From Telmatactis stephensoni (taxonomy: Eukaryota; Cnidaria; Anthozoa; Actiniaria; Isophelliidae), in contig JALIZF010001649.1 in the NCBI GenBank assembly GCA_029948255.1, positions 124,001-188,000 of the forward strand: 64,000 nt of DNA. Reading direction: 5' to 3'. Of this stretch, positions 22,713-35,300 are shown piece after piece (the stretch's first letter is position 1; every line of letters starts with the position of its first letter). The notes under the pieces are model-generated. The model worked only from the letters and a program-made list of their open reading frames with translations, was not told where the DNA came from and did no database searches. Both the position numbers and the translations under genes were made by a program.

Positions 22713-23164
22713 AACAGTTGCTCCAAAAGTTGTCAGTGTTGTCACTGGGGTTGTTATACAACGATTTTCCTTGCAACATCAACGTGCGTGAAGGGAGCGA
22801 GGTAAGGTATTTTTGGAGTTACGATTTTCGAGTTACGCGATTTTTGAGTTACGCGCCCGGCCACGCCCATTTTGGTGAGGCAACGCCCACTTTGACATCT
22901 GTGCGTATTAACTCGATGGCAAACAACGTTGAAATCAAAGTCGAGTTACGTAACTCGAACTCGACAGAACGAAACTTTATTTTTGAGTTACACAGTAATT
23001 CCGTAACTCTATTTCTAAAAGTGAATGTTTTCTTTGTCTTTAGAAAAAAGGCCCTTCAGTTTTTTAAACGAGGTTGGTCGGTCTGTACGAATACCCTGAA
23101 TGTGTGTATATATATCTGAATACAATCTCTTCCGTTAATTCCGTTGATTCCGTCAATTACGGAG

Positions 23165-23345
23165 CGGAGGAACGGTTTAGGAAGGAGGGAGAAATAGCCC
23201 CCAAAAAGTAGGGAGGAGGGAGAAAAGAGGCAGAAAAATTGGTTTGGGAGGGAGGAAAACAATTATGAGATGTAGTGAAGGAGAAATGGCTGAAAAAAGT
23301 AGGGAGAAATAGGCTCAAAAAGTAGGGAGAAAGGAGATTTAGACT
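23165..23345 (+). repeat. Purine-rich dispersed repeat, copy A
   Basis: Runs of GGGAGGAGGGAGAA with AAGTAGGGAGG and GAGATGTAGTGAAG recur as the reverse complement at 25355-25512, inside a B3GAT intron. The two copies are about 2 kb apart in opposite orientation, on either side of the last two B3GAT exons. Confidence 0.75.
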
Positions 23346-23554
23346 CCTGTTCCTCTAGATCTTCGCTCATTACGTGATTTGGACTGGCCAATTATTTTAC
23401 AACTAGTATAATTATCGTGAATTGGAATTTGCTAAAATTTGTTGTGGTGTGCGGTCTGTAACCACCTCTGTTTACATTACACATAATCTTAAACTGGATC
23501 TGGTAAAAGTGTTCAATTATACCAGACACAATTTCATAGTTAGCAACTTTTGTC

Positions 23555-23623
23555 TGTCAGTCAGTCAGTCAGTCAGTCAGAGTCAGTCAGTCAGTCAGTC
23601 AGTCAGTCAGTCAGTCAGTCAGT
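23555..23623. repeat. (CAGT)n microsatellite
   Basis: About 17 units of a TCAG tetranucleotide with one interruption near 23580. It lies downstream of the B3GAT 3' end. Confidence 0.9.
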
Positions 23624-23713
23624 TTTGTAAATATACTTATATATTCATCTATTACAACTTTTGTTTGTAGTCACACACTAAACATAGCAAGACCAGGTGG
23701 CTGACACCAATAT

Positions 23714-23733
23714 TTTATTAAGGATAATTTATT
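23714..23733 (-). terminator. Candidate B3GAT polyadenylation signals
   Basis: Two AATAAA hexamers on the minus strand (23714-23719 and 23728-23733), 64-83 bp past the B3GAT stop codon. Position and motif fit a 3'-end signal; no transcript evidence. Confidence 0.45.
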
Positions 23734-23796
23734 CTTATTACACATTCTTTTGTTGATATTTTGTAGCTTCTTAGCAAAAGCAGAAGCTCAATTCAT

Positions 23797-26281
23797 TTAA
23801 ACTTCCATTTTTGGCTCTGAACCTTTATTCTTTCGTTGTAACCTCTTTTCTCTTTTGATCTTTGGAGTAACTGTTTGTGTGTGCCATACTAGGACCTATA
23901 TAAAGAGAATCAGGTGTCATTTTGCAGAACTTATAAGTAAATTCCAATAGGCTTTAGCACTTTACAGCAGTTTTCAAAATAATGCGAACTCAGACATTCA
24001 AAAAGTATGTTGGAATCTGATTATTTGCTTCTGCCAATCAGAAGTAAAAATCACTAATATGAAGAACTGCTAATACCAAAATGATAGTATAACTATCATA
24101 CGTGTATATCGTCTAAAGATTATATTTGTTCATTTGGTAGGAATTTAGCTTCTTTTAGTATACATTTAGTCATTTTTTGTTTTGATGGGTGGAAGCAAAT
24201 AACCAAATTCCAATGGACTGTTTGAGCATCAGAGTTCACAGAATATTGAAAACCACTGTAAATAGAAATTAAAAATGTAATGTGGACAAAGCAAGCAATA
24301 AATTTAGTATTTAACATGACATCCACGTACAAAGAAACACTACACTGCAAATGCATTGGTAATAGAGGCTTACAGCAATTTTTGTATGAATCTGAAATGG
24401 AGCATGACCATGCTGTGACTGTCAGTGTACTGTGTTGTCTATCAAAGTATTTAAAATCCAGTCATACAAAAACAGCTAAAGCTTAAATCAGTTCAATAAT
24501 TATTTTTTAGAAATAATTATAATTATTTTTTTATGTTTTTGAGACTTGAGACTGCAAGACAGCTTTTGGAAAGAACAATACCACAAGAAACATAAAATTT
24601 CAAAGCAATTTTTAAAGATCCTGGCTTTTTTAAGGGACCATTCACCTATACTACTGCTCTTCAGGTAAAGAAAATCTCACCTGCTTGCAATCATGTGCCA
24701 GTCCTTCTAGACCATCAGTTGAAACAAGACGAGACACAATTGATGATTCAACATAGCCCCTTTTGGCATATACATCCATTTCTACATCTGGGTTGGTAAT
24801 CAAAAGCCTTACATTAATGGCAAATCCTGCCATATCAACAGGAAGTGGTCTCTCTGGGGCAAAATGCGTGCGGAATTTAACAACTTTGCCATTCTCACAA
24901 ATTGGTCCTTCCCACACTAGTGCTCCAACAAGACCTACTGGCCAGACAGAAACTTTCTTGGTGTATCTCATCTGCAACATAAATAATCAGTATCAAAAAT
25001 TTTATTGTTTTTCAGAGTCTCTATTTTTAGAAAATATAGCAGTTTTCTAGGCTTTATAGGCACTTTAAGAATCAGTCACAATATACACAAATTTGTACAC
25101 AAAAATGGTATTCCTCTTCTTCAAAAATTTGTCAAAAAGAAATCTTCCAGAGAAAAGCATGACCATTTCAACCACAAAAACCATTACAAAAGGTAATAAA
25201 GAAAATAATGACATCAATTACACTATAATTAATGTTAACTTTCAGAGTCTGGTATTAGTATTTCATGTGAAACACTTCAACAATATTAGCACCCTAATTT
25301 TCAACACTTCACCAAAGAGCAGAGAGGAACAGGCATTTCAATATCCTAATGCCATTTTTCTCCCTCCTCCTTAATATTTTTGGTCATTTCTTCTTCGCTA
25401 CATCTCATAATTGTTTTCCTTTTTCCTCCCAAACCGATTTTTCTGCCTTTTTTCTCCCTCCTCCCTACTTTTTGGGGGGCTATTTCTCCCTCCTCCCTAA
25501 ACCGTTCCTCTCTACTCACCAAAGAAATTGGCTAACATACCATTTCAAATATCTTTAGGTCATAAGTGTTGTCATCATCAGCAAAATACACCACAGCATC
25601 TTTATCTGGAAGTACATTTTGCCTTATCCACTTTATAGCTAAATTCCTTTGTTCAACTCCTCTATTCTTCAGCCAGCGAGGCTCACCCTTACCACGTATA
25701 AGTTCATTTCTGGTTCTCATATTTAAATGTGTATAGGGAATAATAATTTCTTTTAAAAATCTAGAAATAATAGGAGTTTTTTCCTCTGAATCCTCAACAA
25801 CAATCCAGTGTATCTGAGGGACATGTAGTAATGTTTGATAGAGTCTTGTTATTTCAGCTTTTTGTGTTAACCTTGTATATGTTGGTGTAACAATATAAAT
25901 AATAGGAATTTGCTCTGATAAAAACTGTTTACTTCCAATGCCAAGAATTTGTAATCTGTCTTTGATATATTTTTCCTTTTTCTTTGACAATAGTTCCCTT
26001 TCCTTTAAACTCTTTAAATTAGTTGAATATATTTGTTCTTGAAAATCTTCTGACTCGGGTTTCCCTGTCGAAAAATCACAAATAAAAATCATCGTATGAG
26101 ATTATGAAGACATAAGAAATGAGTTGGTTTAAGAATTTAAACTGGTACTACTGATAATTTTCAAAAATGCGATTTCAGGCTCACCTCGTAAACAACGTAA
26201 AAATACCCACACAAAGCTGAAAGAAAATAACAACAAGATCGTCAGTGCGACATTGCGACGAGTAAGCACCCTGAGTTTCAT
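23797..26281 (-). CDS. B3GAT3: Galactosylgalactosylxylosylprotein 3-beta-glucuronosyltransferase (B3GAT family)
   Basis: Four coding exons, 26281-26185, 26064-25541, 24971-24681 and 23895-23797, join in frame to 336 aa, the family's usual length. Exon 1 encodes a short cytosolic tail and a signal anchor (VALTILLLFSFSFVWVFL), giving a type II Golgi protein. The GT43 domain begins IPIIYIVTPTY. VVYFADDDNTY is the Asp-rich metal/UDP-glucuronate site, VSVWPVGLVGAL and PVDMAGFAI are conserved acceptor-side segments, and VLVWHTQT starts the C-terminal tail. The enzyme adds the glucuronate that completes the proteoglycan linker tetrasaccharide (B3GAT3); B3GAT1/2 make the related HNK-1 epitope. The choice of B3GAT3 is by resemblance and not certain. 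Exon 3 must splice at AAGCAG|GTGAGA; read-through would give a short false C-terminus. Divergent from SMIM12, 448 bp away. Confidence 0.9.
24374..24477. repeat. GTATGA-family MITE copy 1 (B3GAT intron 3)
   Basis: Ends AGCAATTTTTGTATGA and, inverted, AGCTGTTTTTGTATGA form a short palindrome. Member of the MITE family best seen at 27649-27805. Confidence 0.6.
25355..25512 (-). repeat. Purine-rich dispersed repeat, copy B (B3GAT intron 2)
   Basis: Inverted copy of 23165-23345 (TTTTTCTCCCTCCTCC, CTACATCTCATAATTG, CTACTTTTTGGGGGGC). It ends about 30 bp from the exon 2 donor of the B3GAT gene. Confidence 0.75.
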
Positions 26282-26729
26282 CTTGCATTCTGAAAAAAAC
26301 AGTCAATTAACCCACTAAGTTCATTGTAAATAAATGAGTTTGTTTGGACACGTAGAAATCTGTGATCGACCAGGCGTTACTTGCACGACGCAAAAGAGTA
26401 TGGGACCAATAGATCTTTTATTTCAACAGGTAGCCCAAACCAGATAAAAGATCAATGCTCATAAAACAAATGAAACACATTTAATTTACTAATTTGATAT
26501 CAAATATTCATTCAAGTCTTTAAAAAAAAATTTGTATACACTTGCCTTTTTTTTTGTTATATTAATAATTTATTGATTCGAATGACACTCTTAGCTTGCA
26601 TTGGGCTTCCTGTGGATATTGGTACCCAGTGCCTACTGAGCGATTCAATCAAGCAAGGAAAAGCAAGGAAAGCAAGATTTCAGAGAATACTTGTGTGATT
26701 TTACCATTTTCTTTAATATTACAGTGTAA
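26282..26729. promoter_or_regulatory. Shared promoter region between B3GAT (minus) and SMIM12 (plus)
   Basis: 448 bp separates the two start codons, which point away from each other. A splice acceptor (TTTAATATTACAG) 5 bp before the SMIM12 ATG shows the SMIM12 5'UTR is spliced, so its start site lies further left inside this interval. No TATA box or named factor site is clear. Bidirectional use is inferred from geometry. Confidence 0.5.
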
Positions 26730-27053
26730 ATGGTTTGGCCATTAATATTGGCGGGTGCAAGGACTTATGCACCCTATCTCGTTTTTCCATTCGCTCTAAC
26801 TGTAGGAGCCATTGGATACGTATTTGAAACTCGTTTCAGAAATCAAGACAAATGGCAGAAAGCTCCTGAGAGCACTCTAGAGGAACGTTCGTCAAGACAA
26901 CTGGATAAACTTTTAGACGTCACGGAAGTGGAAAAGCTTGAATATGGTAAAGGATTACCAAAAACAATGTTTGATCGAAATCAAGGCTACAAGAGAGGGT
27001 TTACAGGAAGGTCCATTCAACTGGAAGACAGCAATACAGAAAATACTCAATAA
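26730..27053 (+). CDS. SMIM12: Small integral membrane protein 12
   Basis: 107 aa in one coding exon. The N-terminal MVWPLILAGARTYAPYLVFP matches the conserved family start, followed by the membrane segment FALTVGAIGYVFE and a charged tail with SSRQLDKLLD and LPKTMFDRNQGYKRG. Human SMIM12 is 92 aa with the same plan: one N-terminal membrane helix and a basic C-terminus. Molecular function is not established. The ATG is preceded by a spliced-leader-type acceptor or 5'UTR intron junction (ATTACAG|TGTAA). Head-to-head with B3GAT. Confidence 0.9.
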   Translation: MVWPLILAGARTYAPYLVFPFALTVGAIGYVFETRFRNQDKWQKAPESTLEERSSRQLDKLLDVTEVEKLEYGKGLPKTMFDRNQGYKRGFTGRSIQLEDSNTENTQ

Positions 27054-27648
27054 CAAACACGAGGTGTAGATGATAGTCTTGACTTGCTAGTTGTATCACG
27101 AGACTCTGATGTTGTGGATTGCTAAAAACAGACAGTCGTTCTTTCTTCTTAACTACCTTTGTGAGGTTTACTCAAAAGTAGCACGATTATAATGAAATTT
27201 GCTAGTCTATTCAGCTGATAAATTTGGTATCTGGACATTGCATACTGAAAGATCCCACATACAAGTTGAATATCTCTGAGAACACACAAAGCATTTGGAC
27301 TATTTTTTACACATCGCAAAAATTCATTTTTGTAATTGTCTGTAGTGTCTATTGTAAGCATGTTTTGTCATGTGTTGTGCAATTAATACATTGTCTTATT
27401 TTCTAAAAGAAATTTTATTGAGTTCTTCATTCACTATAAAATACATAAGTTATAGAGCTCAATATTTATTTTCACAGAGTAATCATTCCTTATTTTAAAA
27501 GGTCCTGATGCATGAGGCAATTTTTCGTTCATCTTCACATTATGCAATGCCCTTGCATAGCATTGTAAGACATCGTCCTTGGAACACCCTCTAACTTGAA
27601 ATGCAACAAAATTGCTCCTCCATGTCCACCACTAGTCCAATGTGACAG

Positions 27649-27805
27649 AGAGCGGTTTTCGTACGAGTGGGAAACTGACTGTACCCTACCTTGACTGCGT
27701 TAGTACTGTAATGTCTGTAAAAACATTTGAAATTCCTGCCGTAACCATACTGTGCATTGACCGTAACTGGTACAGTCAGTTTCCCACTCATACAAAAACC
27801 GCTCT
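27649..27805. repeat. GTATGA-family MITE copy 2 (reference copy)
   Basis: Inverted ends of about 37 bp: AGAGCGGTTTTCGTACGAGT then GGGAAACTGACTGTACC, against AGAGCGGTTTTTGTATGAGT then the same GGGAAACTGACTGTACC. The centre carries AAAAACATTTGAAATTCCTG, a core shared with copies at 30.2, 36.5 and 63.9 kb. Confidence 0.85.
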
Positions 27806-28239
27806 AATCTGGTTTTATCAATAACCAAAAAAGTTGAGCACACTTCAAGTTACAAAAAGAGTTGCACATCTAACATCTCACCAAGTCGTATTGCTCTGCT
27901 TTCATTAGCACTGAACTGCAAGTTGCACTAACTTAGCCAGATTGTTAAAAAAAGGTGAGCACCAACCCAGGGTTCAAATTAAAGAAAATCATTGGTATTA
28001 ACCATGGGTTAGTGCTAACATGCTTGAAAACAACTTCTCCCAGGGCCTTTAGTGTTTTCATTCACAACACAGCAAGCCCAAATGAAAAAGAGGAACACCA
28101 AAGGAGGGCCCAGTGTCTGGACTATAAGCACCCATGTGCTTGTACAAAATTGATAAACTTGTGCACAAAGCTTAGCACACACTAGGTGACGTTTCAGGCA
28201 CATGAAGCAGAGTCCCTTTGTGTGCACTACAAAGAAGAT

Positions 28240-28385
28240 GTGTAGTGATTGCACTTAACCCGTGAAAAAGTACAAAATCTAAATTGTACTAAATAAGAAA
28301 AAATCCTTTGTTTTCCATTGTTTAATAGTGATATTTTGTATTACAATTATTAGTACAATTTCACAGGTTAAGTGCAATCACTCTA
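28240..28385. repeat. Palindromic MITE with TTAACCCGTGAAA ends
   Basis: The left arm AGTGATTGCACTTAACCCGT is mirrored by the right arm, whose reverse complement is AGTGATTGCACTTAACCTGT. The inner portion (AGTACAA/TTGTACT) continues the stem. The same TTAACCCGTGAAA motif forms an inverted pair at 62443 and 62968. Confidence 0.75.
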
Positions 28386-29374
28386 CAGATTTTTGTCAAG
28401 TTACAATGTAATTTTTAACAAAAATGCAAAATACAAACAAGAGGAACTGTTGGCCTTTAATCATTACCTAGTGCATGACTGTGTTCAACTTAAATAATAT
28501 TAATGTCACAATTTATATTCAAAATTGGTCTCATTAAATACTTCCAGGAATTTCTGTCCAGGCCCAGGGCCGGGTACTCCAGACCCAAGATTTTGTCATT
28601 TCAAAATGCAGCATATCAGGAGTTATTTGCCTTGCAAATAAGGAAAAACTGGTTTGGAATTAAAATTAATTAATTTCTGATGTCAAGAAAAGGAAAATTG
28701 AAATACATTTTTCCTACCTATTTAATATCCCATGGATAAAAAGTTGCTTTTTCCAGTTTGGGGCCAAATTTTTGGGTATATTCAGTCTCTGGTCTGTCCA
28801 TCCACAGTGCTGCACATACCCAAGATTTTCCCCCTCACTGGATGTCTGAATAATTAGGTCACACTGCAGTGTGAGAAGATGTCATCCAAATGGTTGGATA
28901 ACCCTAGCATCTAAACAAAAGAAATAAGAGGAATGATAAAAATAATAGATTCTCTTTTTTTTTTTTTTTTGACAAAACAATAGGAAAACCTCTTCAAAGA
29001 AAGTGCAGGCCTACTCTTCTTTTTCAGTTAACTTGCTTTAGAGAATAATAGCCTATCACTAACTCTTACACTGAAGCTCATCACCTCATTTCGGCCATCT
29101 TTTGATTATCATTGTAATACTAATCAAGCTTAATCTGACATAAAAACTTTTAATTGTACTACTATAAGCCTGATCTTTGCTAATCATGCATTCTTGAACT
29201 TTTGCTCTGACTTTCCCAGTTCATTGCTAATGGACAGAATATGTACAAAGGACAGCCAAATACAAATAATATAAAAAAGAACATTAAACACAAATAAACT
29301 GGAAAAAATTAGCTGTATCGATAAATAATTAATTATAGTCCAATTTGTTTTTTAAGTCCAGGACTTCTGAGTGA

Positions 29375-32300
29375 TCAATCATACCTGCAAGTAGAGAAAA
29401 TGTGATATTCAAACATCATTTACAGTGATACCCTCCCCATTCACATACTTTTCAAAGAAATTGGTATCCCCTTGCCTAAAATTAGACTCAATCTCATGAA
29501 ATCCCTATTCTTTTATATGCCTCCAGCATTAAAATGCCTCTTTCACATACTGCTGTATCATCATAAACACTCTGACACAATGTGACACAATCTGCATAAA
29601 GTAAGAACAGATCAGTGGCAGATCCAGGGGGGTCAGAGGGGTCCATGGAAGGATCTCCCTTCAAGGTTTTAAGCCTTTTTTTTTGTCAAACATCGACCAA
29701 AGAATAGTAAGAGTACTATACACAGCTGGGTTTAAGAAACGACCCCCACCCCCAAGACATGCACAGAAACAGTTTACCTCTCCCAGTTCTTGTGGTTAAG
29801 ACTGCTGAAATCATCTAATTTTGCAATATCTTTCAGGTACTTTTTAAGCTTTACTAGTTCTGTATCTTTATCTCTGTTAAAATGTGCTTCACGAAAAGGT
29901 CGGATCTTAAATTCAAGAATTATTAACAGCATTAATTATTATCTGAGTGTGCTTTTCTACATAAAATCTAAAGTAAATACCCATGGCAGAGAGACTGTCA
30001 GAGAATAAAAAAATGCCAAAAAATCAGTGGAGTTATAGTATAAACTTTGCATGACTGAAAATGGCATGGTCATGGTGTCATATAGCCTGCCAAGCAATCT
30101 AGAGAAGGCAGCTGAAATTCAGGCTAGGTGTGCTATGGTTATGCAAGAATTTCAAAATGTCCTTACAAGCGGATTTTGCATTCATGCATGAGTGTGAAAT
30201 GGACCATGCCATGACCTGACGTGAGTGTCACATTATTGGCTATAAAAACATTCAAAATTTCTGCTGTAACCATGCCATGACTGTGGAGGCCCTATTTTTT
30301 CATTAGATCCTTATCATGCTAGTGTGACATTATATTTTATATATTGGAAAAACGAATTCATTATCAAATTCATCACATCGATATTAATAAGATTGCAGGA
30401 TGTTGTAAAGATTGCATTAAAACTGATGAAATTACAACTTTTTGAAGCTAGATGTTTTTATGGAATTTATATAAAGAAATGTTATATGTGTTTAGCATGA
30501 TAACAAGGCTCACAAGGCTTGTAATGCCCTTCCACCATACATTTCTTTGTAAAAATGCTAAAGTTTTAAAAATTCATATCTTCATCAGTTTATCAGCAAT
30601 CTCCTCAAAACTTTTATAACTGATATCGATGTGACAAATTTGATAGTGAATTCCTTTTTCCAATAAATCAAATAAAAAATGTAATGTCACATTTGCATGA
30701 TATGGGTCTATAGTCATACAAAATTTACTCTATATATATATACAGCACACCACTTACACAGACACAGAAATGTATAATTATCTGTTTCACTGCTACATAT
30801 AATATATAGCTTCCCTGAATTTTTCATATGCTGTATTTTCAATGATGGGATAAAGATCTTTAGAAGTATGAATATTGTCTTGTTTCTGGTAAAACTGTAC
30901 CTTCAATCCACTCTGTGGATTCATTAAAAAATTTCTTCTTAAATCATCAAACATAATAGTATTTTTTCTAGTAAAACATTTGTACTTCCCCCATATAACA
31001 CCCAAAGGCTTGGTCTGAAAATAAAGCAGAAACTTTTATTAGTTTTTGAACTGTGAACAAGGAACACTTACCTATTGCATTATATAAGGACATGGAACTT
31101 GGTTGAAGTACAATGTTAACATTTGTGTACATAATATTTGTGAGGAGCAAGGGTGGTCGAGTGGTTAGACCGCTTGCCTCTCACCGCTGTGGTCCCTGGT
31201 TCGATTCCCGAGCGGGGCACTTCATGTGAGTTGAGTTTGTTAGTTCGTTCTCTTCCTTGCTTTGAGGGTTTTTCTCCGGTTCCTCCGGTTTTCCTCCCTC
31301 CATCAAAAACAAACTGGTGAGTCAAGTGATCATTTGCAAAATATTCAAGGTAGAGGTAGTGAGTGTGAGAGTACAGTGTCCCCCAATTAGTGCATGAGCT
31401 CTATAAGACTAGGACACTTAAATATACAGGGTTTTTTTTAATTACATTAGAGAATTACTTTACCTCTATCACTCCATATTTAGGAGCCTCTACAGTAATC
31501 ATCGCACTGCTGTCTAACAGGAAACATATCTTGTAGTTTGGATTGTTTGTCACATTAAGTTCTTTCATTTTAGCTTCAATCCATTTCATACTTGTTGCAG
31601 ACCAAATCACTATGTTGTAATCTTCAAAAGCTGAAGTTAGAAACTCATGGAGGTATGGACGCATCAACTCATATCCATATTCTGCAGAAGATCTGTGGTC
31701 TAAGGAATATACACGTAAGAACCATATAATACAGTAAAAACCCGCATATAAGAACCACTGTTTTTCGAGGTTAGGCTAAAGTGGTTCTTATGTAATTGGT
31801 ATTTAGTGAGAAATTAGGCTAAGGTGGTTCTTAACTGTTGTTATATACAAGGGTAAACAATTTCCATTGTATATGGTGTTTTTATCATTTAATATAGGCA
31901 TATACATGCCTTTTCACCAAGTACAGTGGTCTTCTAATAAATTCTTATAAATAACACAAAGTTTTTTTGGCAAGAATAAAAAAACATACTTTTTTAATAA
32001 TAAAAGAAACATACTGTTTCAGTAAACTGATAGTCTGTCCTGTACTAACAGTCTGTCCTGTACGACATTTTATGGATCAACTTTACTTGCGAATTTACAA
32101 GACTACCTAGTGTACCCTGTAATTGTCTAGCCCTTGAGGACTAATCTTGTGATCTTCCGAACCATCAACAGTAATTAAGCACCCTGTTTTCTCGAATAGT
32201 CTTCCAAAAAAGTTTTTATATTGACAGAGCTCCTTCCATGCATCTGCTGTCCATTTTGTCATCAGGATCCGTCTTTCCTTGGCTGATATTTTGTCATGCC

Positions 32301-35300
32301 ATTTTTCTAGATTTTGGTCCTCTTCTAACCACTTTTCCATTTCTGCAGCTATTTTTGTTTTCATCATTTTTCCACACCCTGCGTCAATGGGCTGTACTTT
32401 ATCTGTATGGTTCTCAGGAAGCATGTAAACTGATGCATTTATTTCATTTCTACATTCTTGGTGAAATGTCTTGCTTTGCTGAAAACCAACATTGTCTGCA
32501 AAGATAACCTTTTCATCTTGTTCTTTTCCAATTCCAGGAACAAGTGTTTCTCTTACCCACTTCATATTTACCTCTTCGTCCATCCAGGCACACGATTGAA
32601 AATATACGTCGACTCCCTTGTCATACTGTTCTTTCTCAACTTTTTCTACACGCCCCTTTCCTCTGAATACTAGAGCTGGCTTAACGTTTTGTTCACCTTT
32701 GGCACGAATGCAAAGTTGTAGGGTGGCTTGCCTTTTGTCTAAGCCAGAGGACGGTTGTGCTACCCATACTTGTTTGCTACCCAAAGTATCGTACGTTTTT
32801 TCCTGGTCTACCACAAATGGAAGGGGCACCTGGTCAATGTTATATCGATTCTTTGGGAGCCATCTTCCATACTTTGGATGAATGGAAGTTTTGTTTCTTC
32901 TTCTTGTAGTCTTCAATGATTGTCTCAAGTTTCTGTGAAAGTTCTGAATGGTAACCCTACCATCATCTGCACAGTCCTTTTTCTTATTTGTTCGGCGTCT
33001 AAGCACTATGTTATGTCTCTTTTTAAAACGCTGAAACCAATTCGAACTTCCTTTAAATTTGTCTGCAACTTCTTTGCCATAACACATTTCTATTTTGGAT
33101 TTCATCTTTTTCCTAATCCAAAGCTTGGTAACTTTACAGCCTGATAATCTTCGCAATTTAAAATCTGCAACGAGAAGCTTTGAGGCTAGAGGATACTTTT
33201 CTGCACGTTTTGATCGATCAATAGAAATTCTACGCCTTTGTCTGGCATCCCGTATTCCACCTGTGTTTTTCTTATGTTTATTGAGGGCTAATTGTTCCTC
33301 TAACTCCTTCCTTTGCTTGTTCCATTTAATAACGAGCGATTTGCTTAGTATACTTGTTTTTCCATTGCAACGGTAGCAAATTTACTTTTCGACATTTTGA
33401 GTGAATCCAAAAGCTTTAGAGTTTGTAATTTAAATTCCACAGTGTATGACTTACGTTTAGCACTTCCCTTTCGTTTTTGCTGCTGAGCTGATTTTGGTTC
33501 TTGCTCGGGCTCGATACTCTGTCCACTTAGATGTTCATCCTCTAAAAGAATGACTGGTACATTCTTTTGAGTCTTCTGAGGTTCTACAGTTGAATATTGT
33601 TCAGAATTCATGCCATGTTTCAAGCGCACGTGGTTAGTAAGGTACTTTGACGCTGTAAATGATTCTTGGCAAACGTTGCATCTACAAGATTTGCAGCTCA
33701 ATTTCATGGACTTTGGTAATGTTTCTGTAATGTCATAAAGACTGCCATCCTTCAGTTCTACTGATTTTTTGATACCACAATTAAATAATGTATGATTCAT
33801 ATCGAAGTAAACCAATTCCAAACGTACGTTTTCGCGCTGTAAAAACTCCCATGATTCAATGTGTTCCTGCTACAGCGATAGCACTGGTCAGCAGTGTTTA
33901 CTTCTTTGACTCCATCTTTGTTGGATGTTTTTAACACAGTAAACTTGTGTGAACGAATGGCAAATGAACATGAACTTTATATAGAGGCAAGCGTACGTGG
34001 CTATCATGCATATTTCAAGGATTCAACTGTGTACATTGGTGAGATACTGACCTGTGAAGTAGAACCGGACAATGAACATGACCCTCATGCAGTGCTTGTC
34101 AAAAATCAAGATGGAAAGTGTGTGGGCCATGTCCCAATTGAACTTTCGAAAACCTTTCACAAATTTTTATTAGACTATGGTGAAATTGAGGTAGAGTGTA
34201 TTGGGAGTAGGTACAATGAAGGACAAGGCAAAGGTCTCGAACTACCAGTGGACTATAGACTGATCGGAAATGCTCGTTACTTGACAAAACTTCTTAAAAA
34301 GCTGAAGAAAATAGAAGAATCTACTAACTGGAAATTTACAGATATCAGGAACTGTACTGGACATTAGGTTAGATTTCTTACTTATTCTTCTGCTTCTTGC
34401 GTTTAATATACATGTACTTATCTTCTTTGAACTATATGTTTTATATATATATATACAGTATTTATTATACACTGTATAAACTTTAATATACTGTGCTGAA
34501 CTGTTTCATACCAAAAATATTAAAGTATTGAACAAAAATTTCCATAAAAAAGCATTTATCAACATCATAAGAACATCATTAAGTAATGGTACTACAGTGC
34601 TGTAAGAAATGTATTTTCTGTAACATGGTAGGTTGTTCTCTTAAAATACAGTTAAGGTGTATGATAATTTTCCTATTTGCAATACTGTACTGTATTATAT
34701 ATTTTAACACAGCATCATAATTATATCAGTTAATTCCCAACAAGAATGTACATGCAGAATTCAGATGCTTCTAAACAACAATTTGTTGCTTAGAAGCATC
34801 TGAATTCTGCATGTACATGTATTCTTGTTGGGAATTAACTGATATGATGCTACAACAATTTAAGAGAAAAGTAAAAACGTGGCTACAGTATTCAAACAAG
34901 CTTGTTATTAAATTTTATGTATTTTTACCAACTACTTAACCATTTGCATTGAATAATTTGAATATGTATATTTATATGTTTGTATTGTATATGTATAAAA
35001 AAAATCATTTGCTTATTATTATTAAGCACAAATAATAACATATTGTACAGTACAGTATTGTATATACATCACCTAAAACATTTGTAAAGCATTTATCTTG
35101 TAAAAATTTAGTCATTCAGCCTGAACTTATATATTTTTTTCACCAAAACAAAACAAAAAAAAGAACATAAATCCAAATCAATGTTGAAACCTTTTATATA
35201 AGAACCAGTCTAATTTCTTAGGCTAAAGTGGTTCTTATTTAACAGGTGCTTAAAAAGCAAATTTTAGCCTAGTGGTTCTTAATCCACTGGTTCTTATATG

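Larger units (their letters stand above)
27054..29374. other. SMIM12 3' region and intergenic sequence with MITEs
   Basis: Beyond the SMIM12 stop I see no gene before the UBLCP1 last exon at 29375. Two palindromic MITEs (27649-27805 and 28240-28385) and a poly-T run near 28957 are the only recognisable features. Confidence 0.55.

Noticed and set aside
24651..24680. B3GAT ending at a stop right after exon 3 (VRFSLPEEQ)
   Set aside because: A donor GTGAGA follows AAGCAG, and exon 4 at 23797-23895 supplies the conserved VLVWHT tail. The short ending is intron read-through.
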